From Clostridiaceae bacterium UBA5444 (GTDB lineage Bacteria; Bacillota; Clostridia; Clostridiales; Oxobacteraceae): a stretch of 52,260 nt of DNA. Shown here in pieces: positions 25,326 through 34,023 of this stretch. Within the stretch, counting starts at the first letter, position 1. Every line of letters starts with the position of its first letter. The notes beneath the pieces were generated by a model. The model made no database searches, was not told where the DNA came from, and was given only the letters and a program-made list of their open reading frames with translations. A program made the position numbers and the translations under genes. The stretch covers positions 41,563 through 93,822 of the forward strand of contig DIRE01000024.1 of NCBI GenBank assembly GCA_002426575.1, read 5' to 3'.

Positions 25326-25968
25326 TACTCGTTTCCTCTTTTATAAACTTTTAAACCTTACATACTTGGTTTTTAAAAACATTGTATAGATAACCCCCCC
25401 TTTTTCATACATATTTTTATAAGCATTAAAAGTTGTATAATTCATTATAGTTTATAAAGAGGAACAATTACATGAGTCAATAATTCATATTAAAGTAAAA
25501 CGTTCATGGATATCTTGTACTTAATGCTATTGTTTTTATACCCCACCTAACGTTTAACCTTATATTACTTATTGTACATTAATATGTAATATATGTAAAT
25601 CACTTTTTACAATCATGAGGGCTTTACAGTCGAATAATAAAAGAGTTGTTGAAGTTTTTAAAAGGGATATGCAATGTTTATTTAATGACGGATGCGTTTA
25701 AAAAACTATTTAATGTAAAAACATTTCAAGTGTTTATGCTAATCTAAAAGTGGTTCTTTCCAAGGTTAGTCGATTTTTCGAATTTTTTCAAGCTGGATAG
25801 TTTTGCTTCTTAATGTTTCAAAACTACGCCGGTCATACATAACTCTTTTTATAACTTTTATTTTATTTACACTCCCAACCAACACCAAGTCACTATCCAA
25901 GTATTAAAGGTTATTATTAATAATTTAGAAAAAGAAGGAGTACTTATTAATAAAATACTCCTTCTTTT
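25326..25968. other. 643-base gene-poor stretch
   Basis: Between the secreted-protein gene and the next lipoprotein gene no intact gene is seen. It holds the promoter region of the secreted-protein gene, a decayed ISL3-type transposase C-terminus on the minus strand (25766-25880) and a terminator for the 25969 gene at its right end. A 28-codon plus-strand frame at 25615 lacks a ribosome site. Confidence 0.7.
25766..25880 (-). pseudogene. C-terminal remnant of an ISL3-family transposase
   Basis: Minus-strand translation gives SVNKIKVIKRVMYDRRSF then ETLRSKTIQLEKI and a stop. This resembles the very C-terminus of ISL3-type DDE transposases (pattern GxVNKIKxIKRxMYGRxxFxxLRxK). Similarity stops upstream within about 110 bases, so only the tail survives. 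GGTTCTTTCC at 25752-25761, just past the stop, may be a remnant of the terminal inverted repeat. Confidence 0.65.
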
Positions 25969-25969
25969 T
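25929..25969 (-). terminator. Terminator of the 25969 lipoprotein gene
   Basis: A perfect 14-bp stem (AAAAAGAAGGAGTA / TACTCCTTCTTTTT) at the stop codon; the left arm and flank supply the minus-strand U-tract. Confidence 0.8.
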
Positions 25970-26439
25970 TAATTATGGTCAAGCTCATTTTCTAATTCTT
26001 CTACCACCTTATCATTAGAATATTCGCCAGAATTAAGTTTGTCTAAAATTTCTTGCGGGAATAACTTATCTGCCTCTCTCTCATCATCTAAAGTCAATGG
26101 ATTTTTAAATTCAATTACTGTATATGCATCATTTTCTTTTTTGATTGTTATACAAACTGGAACAAGTGCCTCTGTTGGTCCGCTTTTTGCGAGAACCATT
26201 AAGTACTGGGTAATTTGATCTTCATTTTGTACCTTATCAATAACCTTGTAAGCGCACTTAGCGTTTTTTGTAAAAGAAAAAATTTCTTGAGAAAGATACT
26301 CTTTAGTTACATCTTCAATTGATTTGTTTAAAGCGGAAGCATCTTGCTTAGATTGACTAAACACATCTTCGCAGCCGCTTATCAAAGAAAATGTACATAG
26401 TATAACTATTAAACATATTAGTGAAAAAAGCTTTTTCAT
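25969..26439 (-). CDS. Lipoprotein of unknown function
   Basis: A 156-aa protein with a signal sequence and lipobox LISGC (Cys ~23). The mature part is charged, with two Cys (AKCAYKV and PVCITI) and an acidic C-terminus. No domain is recognised. It appears monocistronic with its own terminator. Size and type resemble the lipoprotein at 23987 but sequence similarity is not evident by eye. Confidence 0.7.
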   Translation of the reverse strand: MKKLFSLICLIVILCTFSLISGCEDVFSQSKQDASALNKSIEDVTKEYLSQEIFSFTKNAKCAYKVIDKVQNEDQITQYLMVLAKSGPTEALVPVCITIKKENDAYTVIEFKNPLTLDDEREADKLFPQEILDKLNSGEYSNDKVVEELENELDHN

Positions 26440-26514
26440 TTTGCACCTCTCCTCACTTCCCCTGACATTTAACCTTATATTACCTATTATGTGTTAATCT
26501 GCCAGACTTATAGA

Positions 26515-27930
26515 TCATTTTTTTATAATCCCATACTTTTTTAATTTATACTGGAGTGTTTGCCTTTTTATATTGAGCATGGCTGCGCATTTTGATATGT
26601 TTCCATTACATTTTGCCATGGCATCCTCTATTATCTTCTTTTCTGTTAGATATACCTTTTTCTCTAGGCCCATATTTTCTTCATAGTCAATATTATCTAT
26701 ATGAACTTTATCGTCCTTAAATACTTTTGACTGTACAAAAGCAGAAAAGTGCTCTTTTTTTATAATATGGCCTGTTTGTACGACATTCATGGAGGCTTCT
26801 ATATAGTTTTTAAGCTCTCTTATATTGCCAGGCCATGAATATGATATAAAGGCTTTTTCTACTTCTTCTGAAACATACCAAATATCTTTTGACATTATTT
26901 CATTATAGTAATTTATAAAATGTTTAATCAGAAGTGGTATATCTTCTTTCCTATCCTTTAAAAGTGGTAACTTTATATTAATAACACTTAACCTATAATA
27001 TAGATCCCTTCTTAAAAGTCCTTTTTCAATTGCCTCAGCAGGGTTAATATTGGTGGTGGCAATTATTCTAACATCAATTGGTATATCCTTTAACCCTCCA
27101 ATCCTCCTTACATACCCCTCCTGCAGTACTCTAAGAAGTTTTGGCTGAAGGCTTATATCCATTGAATTAATCTCATCTAAAAGAAGGGTTCCCCCATTTG
27201 CCTGTTCAAATAAGCCTGGTCTATCTACTGCCCCTGTAAAGCTGCCTCTTTGCGTTCCAAATAATATTCCTTCAAGTAGCCCCTCAGGAAGTGCTGAACA
27301 GTTTTGGGCTATAAAAGGTTTATTGCATCTTTCACTATATGTATGTATACTTTGTGCAAAAACTTCCTTTCCCGTTCCAGTCTCCCCATATATTAAAACA
27401 GTAGAAGTATATTTAGATGCATTTTTTGCAGTATCTATTTCATTTAAAAAATCTATGTTGCAGCCTATTAGGTCAGAAAAATCATAATACCTTTTGTCTC
27501 TCTTTTTATTAGCATCTTGCAGCAGCTCTTTTTGCATTATACTTATTTTATCGTATAGAGATTTTAGTGATGTGTAATTTTTAGAAATCTCAAGTGCACC
27601 TAAAGCCTCTGAGTCCTTAGTAAGAGGGAAGGTTGAGTTTAGAGTAGTTATTTTATGTCCCTTTTTATTCATATATGTCTGGTATTTATCTAAAACTTCC
27701 CTGTTTTCATTTAAAGCAGTATATAGGGTACTTGAGTTTTCATTTAATCCTGGGAAAGCATCTAGCATATCTTTCCCATAAAGATCCTCCTTTTTTAATC
27801 CCTCAAGCTTTTCCATTGCTTTATTATAAATAAGTGTATTACCGTTTTTATCAATAACATGAACACCCTCATCTATATTTTTTAGCAATGTTTCAAGTAT
27901 AATCTTATACAAGTTACCATCCTTATCCAC
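26515..27930 (-). CDS. Sigma54-dependent enhancer-binding regulator, RocR-like
   Basis: A 471-aa activator. The N-terminal PAS domain (about 10-115) has GVHVIDKNGNTLIYNKAME; the AAA+ domain (about 150-385) has Walker A GETGTGKE, the sigma54-contact loop GSFTGA, Walker B GGTLLLDEIN and SWPGNIREL. A Fis-type HTH is at the C-terminus (CNGNISKCAAMLNIKRQT). The start is GTG after GGGGTGG. The PAS plus Fis layout resembles RocR, the activator of arginine/ornithine catabolism in B. subtilis. The nearby sigma54 promoter of the ord operon is its most likely target. Confidence 0.92.
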   Translation of the reverse strand: MDKDGNLYKIILETLLKNIDEGVHVIDKNGNTLIYNKAMEKLEGLKKEDLYGKDMLDAFPGLNENSSTLYTALNENREVLDKYQTYMNKKGHKITTLNSTFPLTKDSEALGALEISKNYTSLKSLYDKISIMQKELLQDANKKRDKRYYDFSDLIGCNIDFLNEIDTAKNASKYTSTVLIYGETGTGKEVFAQSIHTYSERCNKPFIAQNCSALPEGLLEGILFGTQRGSFTGAVDRPGLFEQANGGTLLLDEINSMDISLQPKLLRVLQEGYVRRIGGLKDIPIDVRIIATTNINPAEAIEKGLLRRDLYYRLSVINIKLPLLKDRKEDIPLLIKHFINYYNEIMSKDIWYVSEEVEKAFISYSWPGNIRELKNYIEASMNVVQTGHIIKKEHFSAFVQSKVFKDDKVHIDNIDYEENMGLEKKVYLTEKKIIEDAMAKCNGNISKCAAMLNIKRQTLQYKLKKYGIIKK

Positions 27931-27950
27931 AATCCCACCCCTATATGTAT

Positions 27951-28026
27951 TTTTTAAGTAACTGTTGATTCTTAAACCGGATATGTTGGTTGACTTCCGC
28001 TGCTCCAGTAAACCAACATATCCTAA
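27951..28026 (+). repeat. Dispersed hairpin repeat, copy 2
   Basis: The core stem GGATATGTTGGTT (27979-27991) pairs exactly with AACCAACATATCC (28011-28023), with loop GACTTCCGCTGCTCCAGTA. Compared with copy 1 one A-T pair has become G-C, a compensatory change. The outer right arm is missing: the copy ends where the glyA terminator begins. Confidence 0.85.
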
Positions 28027-28031
28027 ATTAA

Positions 28032-28081
28032 AAGAGACATTATAAAATTATCATACTTACGTCAATTTTATAATGCCTCTT
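28032..28081 (-). terminator. Intrinsic terminator of glyA
   Basis: An 18-bp stem with one G-U pair (minus strand AAGAGGCATTATAAAATT and its partner) directly follows glyA. A T-rich flank follows and then repeat copy 2. Confidence 0.7.
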
Positions 28082-28095
28082 GTTAAATTTTATTT

Positions 28096-29328
28096 TTAAT
28101 ATAATGGATACTTATCGCAAAGCTTGTTTACTCTTTCAACAAACTTTGAAAGATCATTGTTCCTATTGTCAATTGCCCCGCTTATAATATCTGCAATCTC
28201 TGCCATGTCCTCTTCTTTAAAACCTCTTGTTGTAACTGCAGGGGTTCCTATTCTTATTCCGCTTGTAACAAATGGGCTTTCCGTCTCAAAAGGTACCGTG
28301 TTTTTGTTTACGGTTATATTAACTTTTCCAAGGAGGCTTTCAGCGTCCTTGCCAGTTATACCTTTATTCCTTAAATCTATAAGTATAAGGTGATTATCAG
28401 TACCGCCAGATACTAATCTAAATCCTCTTTTTGTTAATTCATTAGCTAATGCCTTTGCATTTTTTAAAACCTGTTTTTGGTATATTAAAAAGTCTTCCCC
28501 CATAGCCTCTTTTAAGCAAACAGCTTTAGCTGCTATAATATGCATCAAAGGTCCTCCCTGTATGCCAGGGAATATAGATTTATCTAGAGCCTTTGCATAC
28601 TTTTCTTTGCAAAGTATTGCTCCTCCCCTTGGGCCTCTAAGTGTTTTGTGGGTGGTAGTTGTTACAAAATCTGCATAAGGTACAGGGCTTGGGTGAAGTC
28701 CTGTGGCAACAAGTCCTGCAATATGTGCCATATCCACCATCATATATGCTCCCACCTTGTCGCATATATCTCTTATAGCTTTAAAATCAATAATCCTTGG
28801 ATATGCACTAGCACCAGATACTATAAGTTTAGGTTTAACCTCCTGTGCCACCTTTAAAAGCTCATCATAATCAATAACCTCTGTATCTTTATTTACACCA
28901 TATGAATGAAATTTATATAATTTACCAGAGAAGTTAACTGGGCTTCCATGGGTTAGATGCCCTCCATGGGATAAGTTCATACCAAGAACACTATCTCCTG
29001 GTTCTAAAACAGTAAAATAAACAGCCATATTTGCTTGGGATCCTGAATGAGGCTGTACGTTTGCATGCTCCGCCCCAAAAAGCTTCTTTGCCCTCTCCCT
29101 TGCAATATTTTCTACTTCATCTACAAATTCGCATCCACCATAATACCTTTTTTCTGGATAACCTTCTGCGTATTTATTTGTAAGCTCAGAGCCCTGGGCT
29201 GCCATAACTGCCTTGCTAGTATAGTTCTCTGATGCAATAAGCTCTATATGCGTTCTTTGCCTTTCCATTTCCCTTTTTATACTTTCATATACTTCTGGAT
29301 CTGATCCTTTTATGTATTCAAGTGACAT
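28096..29328 (-). CDS. glyA: Serine hydroxymethyltransferase
   Basis: PLP enzyme interconverting serine and glycine with tetrahydrofolate; supplies one-carbon units. The PLP lysine is in TTTTHKTLRGPRGG (~228), with DMAHIAGLVATG upstream and the N-terminal SENYTSKAV. Length 410 aa is standard. ATG is used. It follows the CsoR/CstR-like gene by 24 nt but has a strong terminator after it. In this organism it may also link to glycine fermentation, which is inference. Confidence 0.97.
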   Translation of the reverse strand: MSLEYIKGSDPEVYESIKREMERQRTHIELIASENYTSKAVMAAQGSELTNKYAEGYPEKRYYGGCEFVDEVENIARERAKKLFGAEHANVQPHSGSQANMAVYFTVLEPGDSVLGMNLSHGGHLTHGSPVNFSGKLYKFHSYGVNKDTEVIDYDELLKVAQEVKPKLIVSGASAYPRIIDFKAIRDICDKVGAYMMVDMAHIAGLVATGLHPSPVPYADFVTTTTHKTLRGPRGGAILCKEKYAKALDKSIFPGIQGGPLMHIIAAKAVCLKEAMGEDFLIYQKQVLKNAKALANELTKRGFRLVSGGTDNHLILIDLRNKGITGKDAESLLGKVNITVNKNTVPFETESPFVTSGIRIGTPAVTTRGFKEEDMAEIADIISGAIDNRNNDLSKFVERVNKLCDKYPLY

Positions 29329-29352
29329 AACAAAAAAACCCCCTAATGATAT

Positions 29353-29622
29353 TTATTTAGTAAATCTAATTATTGTCTCTACAAGCTCATCTAAATTATC
29401 TTCTACATTACCATTTTCTATAGCACTTTTTACACAAGTTTTTGTATAATTGTCTAATATCATTCCGCCCACTTTATTTATAGCAGCCCTTGCTGCAGAT
29501 ATTTGGACCAATATATCACTACAGCACTGGTCATTATCTACCATTCTCTGTATTCCCCTTACTTGCCCTTCTATTCTATTAAGCCTCCTTTTTATGTCAG
29601 CCTTAACGTCATTATCATTCAT
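29353..29622 (-). CDS. CsoR/CstR-family metal or sulfur sensor
   Basis: An 89-aa helical repressor of the CsoR/FrmR/RcnR family (DUF156). The DNA-binding N-terminus has RRLNRIEGQVRGIQRM. Counted from the upstream TTG, sensing residues are Cys34 (QCCSD) and Cys64 (YTKTC); the position of the CsoR copper-ligand His is Tyr60. This C-x-C pattern lacking His resembles CstR-type persulfide sensors more than copper CsoR. ATG 29622 is preceded by GGAGGTATTTTG; a TTG lies one codon earlier. No obvious target gene sits next to it other than glyA. Confidence 0.85.
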   Translation of the reverse strand: MNDNDVKADIKRRLNRIEGQVRGIQRMVDNDQCCSDILVQISAARAAINKVGGMILDNYTKTCVKSAIENGNVEDNLDELVETIIRFTK

Positions 29623-29693
29623 CAAAATACCTCCATATAAATTACTTCAAAACACTTTACATGATTATACATAGATTTATATTATATGTCAAT

Positions 29694-30386
29694 TTATATT
29701 AAATCCTTTATAACCTCTCCCGCTATAATCAATCCTGCAACTGATGGAACAAAGGATATACTTCCAGGAACCTGCTTTGCTCTTGGCTCGCTAGGCTTAT
29801 TTTGTATCTTTATAGGTACCTCTGTAGAATAAACAACCTTTAATGAATCAACATTTCTTTTTCTAAGCTCTTTTCTCATAACCTTTGCTAATGGATCAAT
29901 TGTTGTCTCATATATATCACCAACTTTAAATCTTGTTGGGTCAAGTTTGTTGCCTGCACCCATACTGCTTATAATTGGTATATCTTTATCTTTGCATTTT
30001 ACAACTAAATCTATTTTACCGCTAACTGTATCTATTGCATCTACAACATAATCATAGTCATATTTTAAAAGCTTTTCAGCTGTTTCTTGATTGTAAAACT
30101 CTTGATGGACTTCTACATGAGCTTTTGGATTTATATCTAATATCCTATTTTTCATAACCTGAACCTTTGGCATGCCAATTGTTTTGGTTGTAGCTATTAT
30201 TTGCCTGTTAATATTGGTTATGCTAACATCATCATTATCTATTAGTACAATTTTACCAACACCGCATCTTGCAATGCCTTCTGCAGCAAAGGAGCCTACC
30301 CCACCAATTCCAAATATGGCAACACACTTTTGGCTTAATTTATCTATTGCTTCCTTTCCAATTAATAATTCTGTTCTAGAAAACAT
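29694..30386 (-). CDS. tcdA: tRNA threonylcarbamoyladenosine dehydratase (TcdA/CsdL)
   Basis: A ThiF/E1-like ATP-dependent enzyme that cyclises t6A37 of tRNAs to ct6A. The nucleotide-binding loop is GIGGVGSFAAEGIARCG (~24-40), then VLIDNDDVSITNINRQ. Length is 230 aa. The gene begins 17 nt downstream of the 6S RNA terminator, with ribosome site TAGGAGAG; it may depend on read-through from 6S RNA or on a promoter within it. The order aspS-6S RNA-tcdA is the same as I recall for B. subtilis (aspS, bsrA, yrvM). Confidence 0.92.
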   Translation of the reverse strand: MFSRTELLIGKEAIDKLSQKCVAIFGIGGVGSFAAEGIARCGVGKIVLIDNDDVSITNINRQIIATTKTIGMPKVQVMKNRILDINPKAHVEVHQEFYNQETAEKLLKYDYDYVVDAIDTVSGKIDLVVKCKDKDIPIISSMGAGNKLDPTRFKVGDIYETTIDPLAKVMRKELRKRNVDSLKVVYSTEVPIKIQNKPSEPRAKQVPGSISFVPSVAGLIIAGEVIKDLI

Positions 30387-30402
30387 AATAATACTCTCCT
30401 AT

Positions 30403-30581
30403 AAAAAAACCCGCCATGCCGTAATATGGTTGATTTGAACCTGCGTTGCAGGTGGGTATCCCCCTAAATACTTCTTGTTTCCCTTAAATCGGGCTGTCAT
30501 TCCATAATTAGAGACAGGATTCCCGTTTAATAAGTGTTGGCTCAAAACACTTTCCATATACACGTACACAGCAGGACTTTA
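30403..30581 (-). ncRNA. ssrS: 6S RNA
   Basis: The minus strand from about 30581 starts AAAGTCCTGCTGTG and contains hallmark pieces of Firmicute 6S RNA: GAGCCAACACTTATTAAAC then GGGAATCCTGTC, a GACAGCCCGATTTAAGGGA segment, GGGGATACCCA and a terminal GGCATGGCGGG followed by seven T. Length is about 178 nt. A TATATA -10-like box lies just upstream. 6S RNA mimics an open promoter and binds sigmaA RNA polymerase. Ends are estimated. Confidence 0.9.
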
Positions 30582-30656
30582 CACTATATATATTATTTTA
30601 ATATTCTTTATTTATATTATACATCAAATTTAGCTTTTTTAATAACCAATATTATA

Positions 30657-32444
30657 CTATTTAGCCTCTTTTGCAGTGATGCCTATTCCAAGCTCTTTAA
30701 GCTGCTTTTCATCTACTATGGATGGTGCTTCCGTCATAAGACATGCTGCATCTTTTGTCTTTGGAAATGCAATGACATCTCTTATATTTTCAGTCCCTAC
30801 TAAGAACATTATCATCCTGTCAAGGCCATAAGCTAAACCACCATGAGGGGGTGGTCCAAATTTAAATGCTTCAAGCAAAAATCCAAACCTTTCCCAAGCC
30901 TCTTCCATTGTAAATCCAAGAACTTCAAACATCTTTTCTTGAAGCTTAGTATCATGTATCCTTATACTTCCTCCGCCTAACTCTTCTCCATTTAATACCA
31001 CATCATAAGCTTTTGCTCTAACCTTTTCAGGGCAAGTATCGAGCAGATTTATATCCTCATCCATTGGTGCTGTAAATGGGTGGTGCATTGCAACAAGTCT
31101 TCCCTCTTCCTCACTATACTCAAGAAGAGGAAACTCAGTAACCCATAAAAAGTTAAACATATTTTTATTGTCTAAAATGCCTGTCTTCTTTGCTACTTCA
31201 AGTCTAAGCTGGCCAAGAGATGAAAATACTACCTTTGGTTTATCAGCTACAATAAGTAGAAGGTCTCCGTCTTTCCCATCTAATGCTTCAATTATACTGT
31301 CTAATTCATCCTGACTTAAAAATTTAGCTATTGGAGATTTTATTTCTCCATTTTTTAAGGCTATCCATGCTAAACCTTTTGCACCAAATGTTTTAACAAG
31401 CTCTCCTAGCTTATCTATATCCTTTCTTCCAAAATTTCCACAGCCCTCTGCATTTATTCCTCTTACATCATTTCCGCTATCTACTGCGTCCTTAAATACC
31501 TTAAATCCACAGTTTTTAACTTGATCATTTAAATACTTAAGTTCCATACCAAATCTTGAATCAGGTTTGTCAGAGCCAAACCTTTCCATTGCCTCTTTAT
31601 AGGTTATCCTAGTAAATGGAGTTTTTATATCTAAATCTAAAACTTCTTTGAAAACCTTCTTTAGCAATTCTTCATTTAGTTTAATTACATCGTCTTCCTC
31701 AACAAAAGACATCTCCATATCAACCTGAGTAAATTCAGGCTGCCTATTTGCTCTTAAATCCTCGTCTCTAAAGCACCTTGCAATCTGAAAATACTTATCA
31801 AATCCAGAAACCATAAGCAGTTGTTTAAATAACTGTGGAGATTGAGGAAGGGCATAGAACTCACCTGGAGATACCCTGCTTGGTACTAGATAGTCCCTTG
31901 CTCCTTCTGGAGTACTTTTAGTCAGCATAGGGGTTTCTATCTCTAAAAATCCTTTATCATCCATAAAGTCCCTTATTACCGTCATTGTCTTGTGCCTTAC
32001 CATTATATTCTTTTGCATATCAGGTCTTCTTAAATCAAGATACCTATACTTAAGCCTTATGGTCTCATTTGCATCAAGGCCTTCTTTTATATAGATAGGT
32101 GGTGTTTCAGATTCACTTAATATTTTTATATCCTGTCCATGTATTTCAATAAGCCCTGTAGGTATGTTCTCATTAATAGAGGATCTTTTTACAACCTCTC
32201 CTGTAATTGCTAAAACATACTCAGATTTTACTGTATCAGCCTTTACAAATGAATCTTTATTTATTTTTTCTCCAAATACTGCCTGTATAATACCTTCTCT
32301 ATCTCTTAAATCAATAAATATAAGGCCTCCTAAATTCCTTTTCCTCTGGACCCATCCCATTACAGTAACAGTCTCTCCAATGTTTACATCTCTAAGGCTT
32401 CCACACATATGGGTACGTTTTAATCCTTCAAGCCTTTCTGCCAT
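30657..32444 (-). CDS. aspS: Aspartate--tRNA ligase
   Basis: Class IIb synthetase, 595 aa. The OB-fold anticodon domain is N-terminal (VMGWVQRKRNLGGLIFIDLRD), the catalytic core carries YALPQSPQLFKQLLM, FRDEDLRANRQPEFTQ and GLAYGLDRMIMFL, and a GAD insertion lies in between. The large bacterial type. It starts 22 nt after the hisS stop with GGAGGTAATATT, so it shares the hisS T-box transcript. Confidence 0.97.
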   Translation of the reverse strand: MAERLEGLKRTHMCGSLRDVNIGETVTVMGWVQRKRNLGGLIFIDLRDREGIIQAVFGEKINKDSFVKADTVKSEYVLAITGEVVKRSSINENIPTGLIEIHGQDIKILSESETPPIYIKEGLDANETIRLKYRYLDLRRPDMQKNIMVRHKTMTVIRDFMDDKGFLEIETPMLTKSTPEGARDYLVPSRVSPGEFYALPQSPQLFKQLLMVSGFDKYFQIARCFRDEDLRANRQPEFTQVDMEMSFVEEDDVIKLNEELLKKVFKEVLDLDIKTPFTRITYKEAMERFGSDKPDSRFGMELKYLNDQVKNCGFKVFKDAVDSGNDVRGINAEGCGNFGRKDIDKLGELVKTFGAKGLAWIALKNGEIKSPIAKFLSQDELDSIIEALDGKDGDLLLIVADKPKVVFSSLGQLRLEVAKKTGILDNKNMFNFLWVTEFPLLEYSEEEGRLVAMHHPFTAPMDEDINLLDTCPEKVRAKAYDVVLNGEELGGGSIRIHDTKLQEKMFEVLGFTMEEAWERFGFLLEAFKFGPPPHGGLAYGLDRMIMFLVGTENIRDVIAFPKTKDAACLMTEAPSIVDEKQLKELGIGITAKEAK

Positions 32445-32466
32445 AATATTACCTCCAAATATATAA

Positions 32467-33729
32467 TTAAAGTTCTTCTTTTAATCTATGGTAAAGATCA
32501 CTTAAATTAATCTCAACCTGCTCACTGGTTTTCATATTTTTTAAATTTATCTTTCCGCTTTCAATCTCATTATCTCCTAATATTACCGTGTATTTAGCAT
32601 TTAATTTGTTAGCATATTTCATCTGTCCTTTTAAACTTCTGTCCATATAATCCATATCTGCTGATATATTATTCTTTCTAAGCTCATTTATTATCTTTGA
32701 AGCTTTTAATTTAGCATTATCTCCAATTGATGCAATAAATACATCTACAGTTTCTCCTATAGGAAGTTTAATACCTTGGCTTTCAAGTACAAGCAAAAGT
32801 CTCTCAAGCCCCATACCAAACCCTACTGCAGGAAGATCTGGTCCTCCACATTCTTTAATTAGCCCATCATATCTTCCACCGCCGCATACAGTGCTCTGTG
32901 TTCCTATATCGTTTGATATTATTTCAAATACCGTCTTTGTGTAATAATCAAGCCCTCTAACTATCATTGGGTTTACATTATATTCATAGCCTAATTCATC
33001 AAGACACTGTTTCAGGCTTTGGAAATGTTCCTTGCAATCATCGCATAAATAATCAATAATAATTGGAGCACCTTTTACTATTTCCTGGCATGATTCAACC
33101 TTACAATCAAGTATTCTAAGCGGGTTTCTATCATATCTGTCTTTGCATGTTCCACACAAATTATCAAAATTTGATTTTAAATACTCCTTTAATGCCTTAT
33201 TGTATTCTTTTCTGCATTTAGGACATCCAATGCTGTTTATGTCTAAGCTAAGGCCTTTTACACCTAATTTATTAAAAAACTCTAATGCAAGGCTTATTAT
33301 TTCTGCATCAACAGATGCATCAGCTGCTCCAAATACCTCTACCCCAAACTGGTGATGTTCTCTTAACCTTCCTGCTTGAGGTCTTTCGTATCTAAATACT
33401 GGAGTCATATAATAAAGCTTTTCAGGGAGTGCTTCATTATATAGGTTGTTTTCAATAAAAGCTCTTACAGCAGGTGATGTTCCCTCTGGTTTTAATGTAA
33501 TACTTCTTTCTCCCCTATCAAGAAATGTATACATTTCTTTTTGTACAATATCAGTTGTTTCTCCAACGCCTCTTTGAAATAATTCTGTATGTTCAAATAT
33601 TGGGGTCCTTATTTCTCTAAAGCCATATAATCTGCAATGTTCTCTAATGATACTTTCAACATACTGCCATTTACTTGACTCTGATGGCAATACATCTTTA
33701 GTCCCTCTCGGTGCATTAATAGCCAACAT
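32467..33729 (-). CDS. hisS: Histidine--tRNA ligase
   Basis: Class IIa synthetase, 420 aa. Motifs: APRGTKDVLP at the start, TLKPEGTSPAVRAF (motif 2 region), FRYERPQAGRLREHHQFG, the His-specific GLDYYTKTVFE and CGGGRYDGLI, GFGMGLERL (motif 3), and a C-terminal anticodon domain. ATG 33729, preceded by GGAGGAG, starts MLAINAPRG; the longer frame enters the T-box. Controlled by the T-box leader and followed by aspS. Confidence 0.97.
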   Translation of the reverse strand: MLAINAPRGTKDVLPSESSKWQYVESIIREHCRLYGFREIRTPIFEHTELFQRGVGETTDIVQKEMYTFLDRGERSITLKPEGTSPAVRAFIENNLYNEALPEKLYYMTPVFRYERPQAGRLREHHQFGVEVFGAADASVDAEIISLALEFFNKLGVKGLSLDINSIGCPKCRKEYNKALKEYLKSNFDNLCGTCKDRYDRNPLRILDCKVESCQEIVKGAPIIIDYLCDDCKEHFQSLKQCLDELGYEYNVNPMIVRGLDYYTKTVFEIISNDIGTQSTVCGGGRYDGLIKECGGPDLPAVGFGMGLERLLLVLESQGIKLPIGETVDVFIASIGDNAKLKASKIINELRKNNISADMDYMDRSLKGQMKYANKLNAKYTVILGDNEIESGKINLKNMKTSEQVEINLSDLYHRLKEEL

Positions 33730-33747
33730 AATCTCCTCCTTTAAATA

Positions 33748-33988
33748 TAAAAAAAGAACTCTCATCCCAAAGGGACGGAAGTTCCGCGGTACCACCCTGA
33801 TTGAATTAAATAATTCCACTTAATAATCTTAACGCGAACAATTCACGTAGCAACCAACTTAAATCAATTGCTAAGCTCAAGGGTGTCCTTCAACCACCTT
33901 TTTCTAATATCCTCTCAATCTATGGGATATCCTCTCTGTAAGATAAGTATAGCCTACTATTCCCTATCACGGCCCATAATATATATTT
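33748..33988 (-). ncRNA. T-box riboswitch leader of hisS-aspS
   Basis: The minus-strand leader begins near GATAGGGAATAGTAGG, has GAGAGGATA-type Stem I elements, and contains T-box core AGGGTGGTACCGCGG (rc of about 33784-33798) followed by a terminator (AGAACTTCCGTCCC TTT GGG) and seven T. A CAC (His) triplet in GAAGGACACCCTTG is a candidate specifier, so one His signal may govern both hisS and aspS. Confidence 0.93.
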
Positions 33989-33994
33989 TTTAAT

Positions 33995-34023
33995 ATTATA
34001 ATATTTGTTTAGCCTTGTGTCAA
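33995..34023 (-). promoter_or_regulatory. Consensus sigmaA promoter of the hisS T-box
   Basis: On the minus strand TTGACA (34018-34023), a 17-bp spacer, then TATAAT (33995-34000). The -35 directly abuts the hemZ stop codon. Confidence 0.85.

Noticed and set aside
25615..25701. A 28-codon plus-strand frame in the 25.3-25.9 kb gap
   Set aside because: No ribosome site, no family similarity and a short length; it is not supported as a gene.
33730..33819. N-terminal extension of hisS by 30 residues
   Set aside because: These codons lie in the T-box core and terminator; GGAGGAG precedes the ATG at 33729 which gives the canonical N-terminus.
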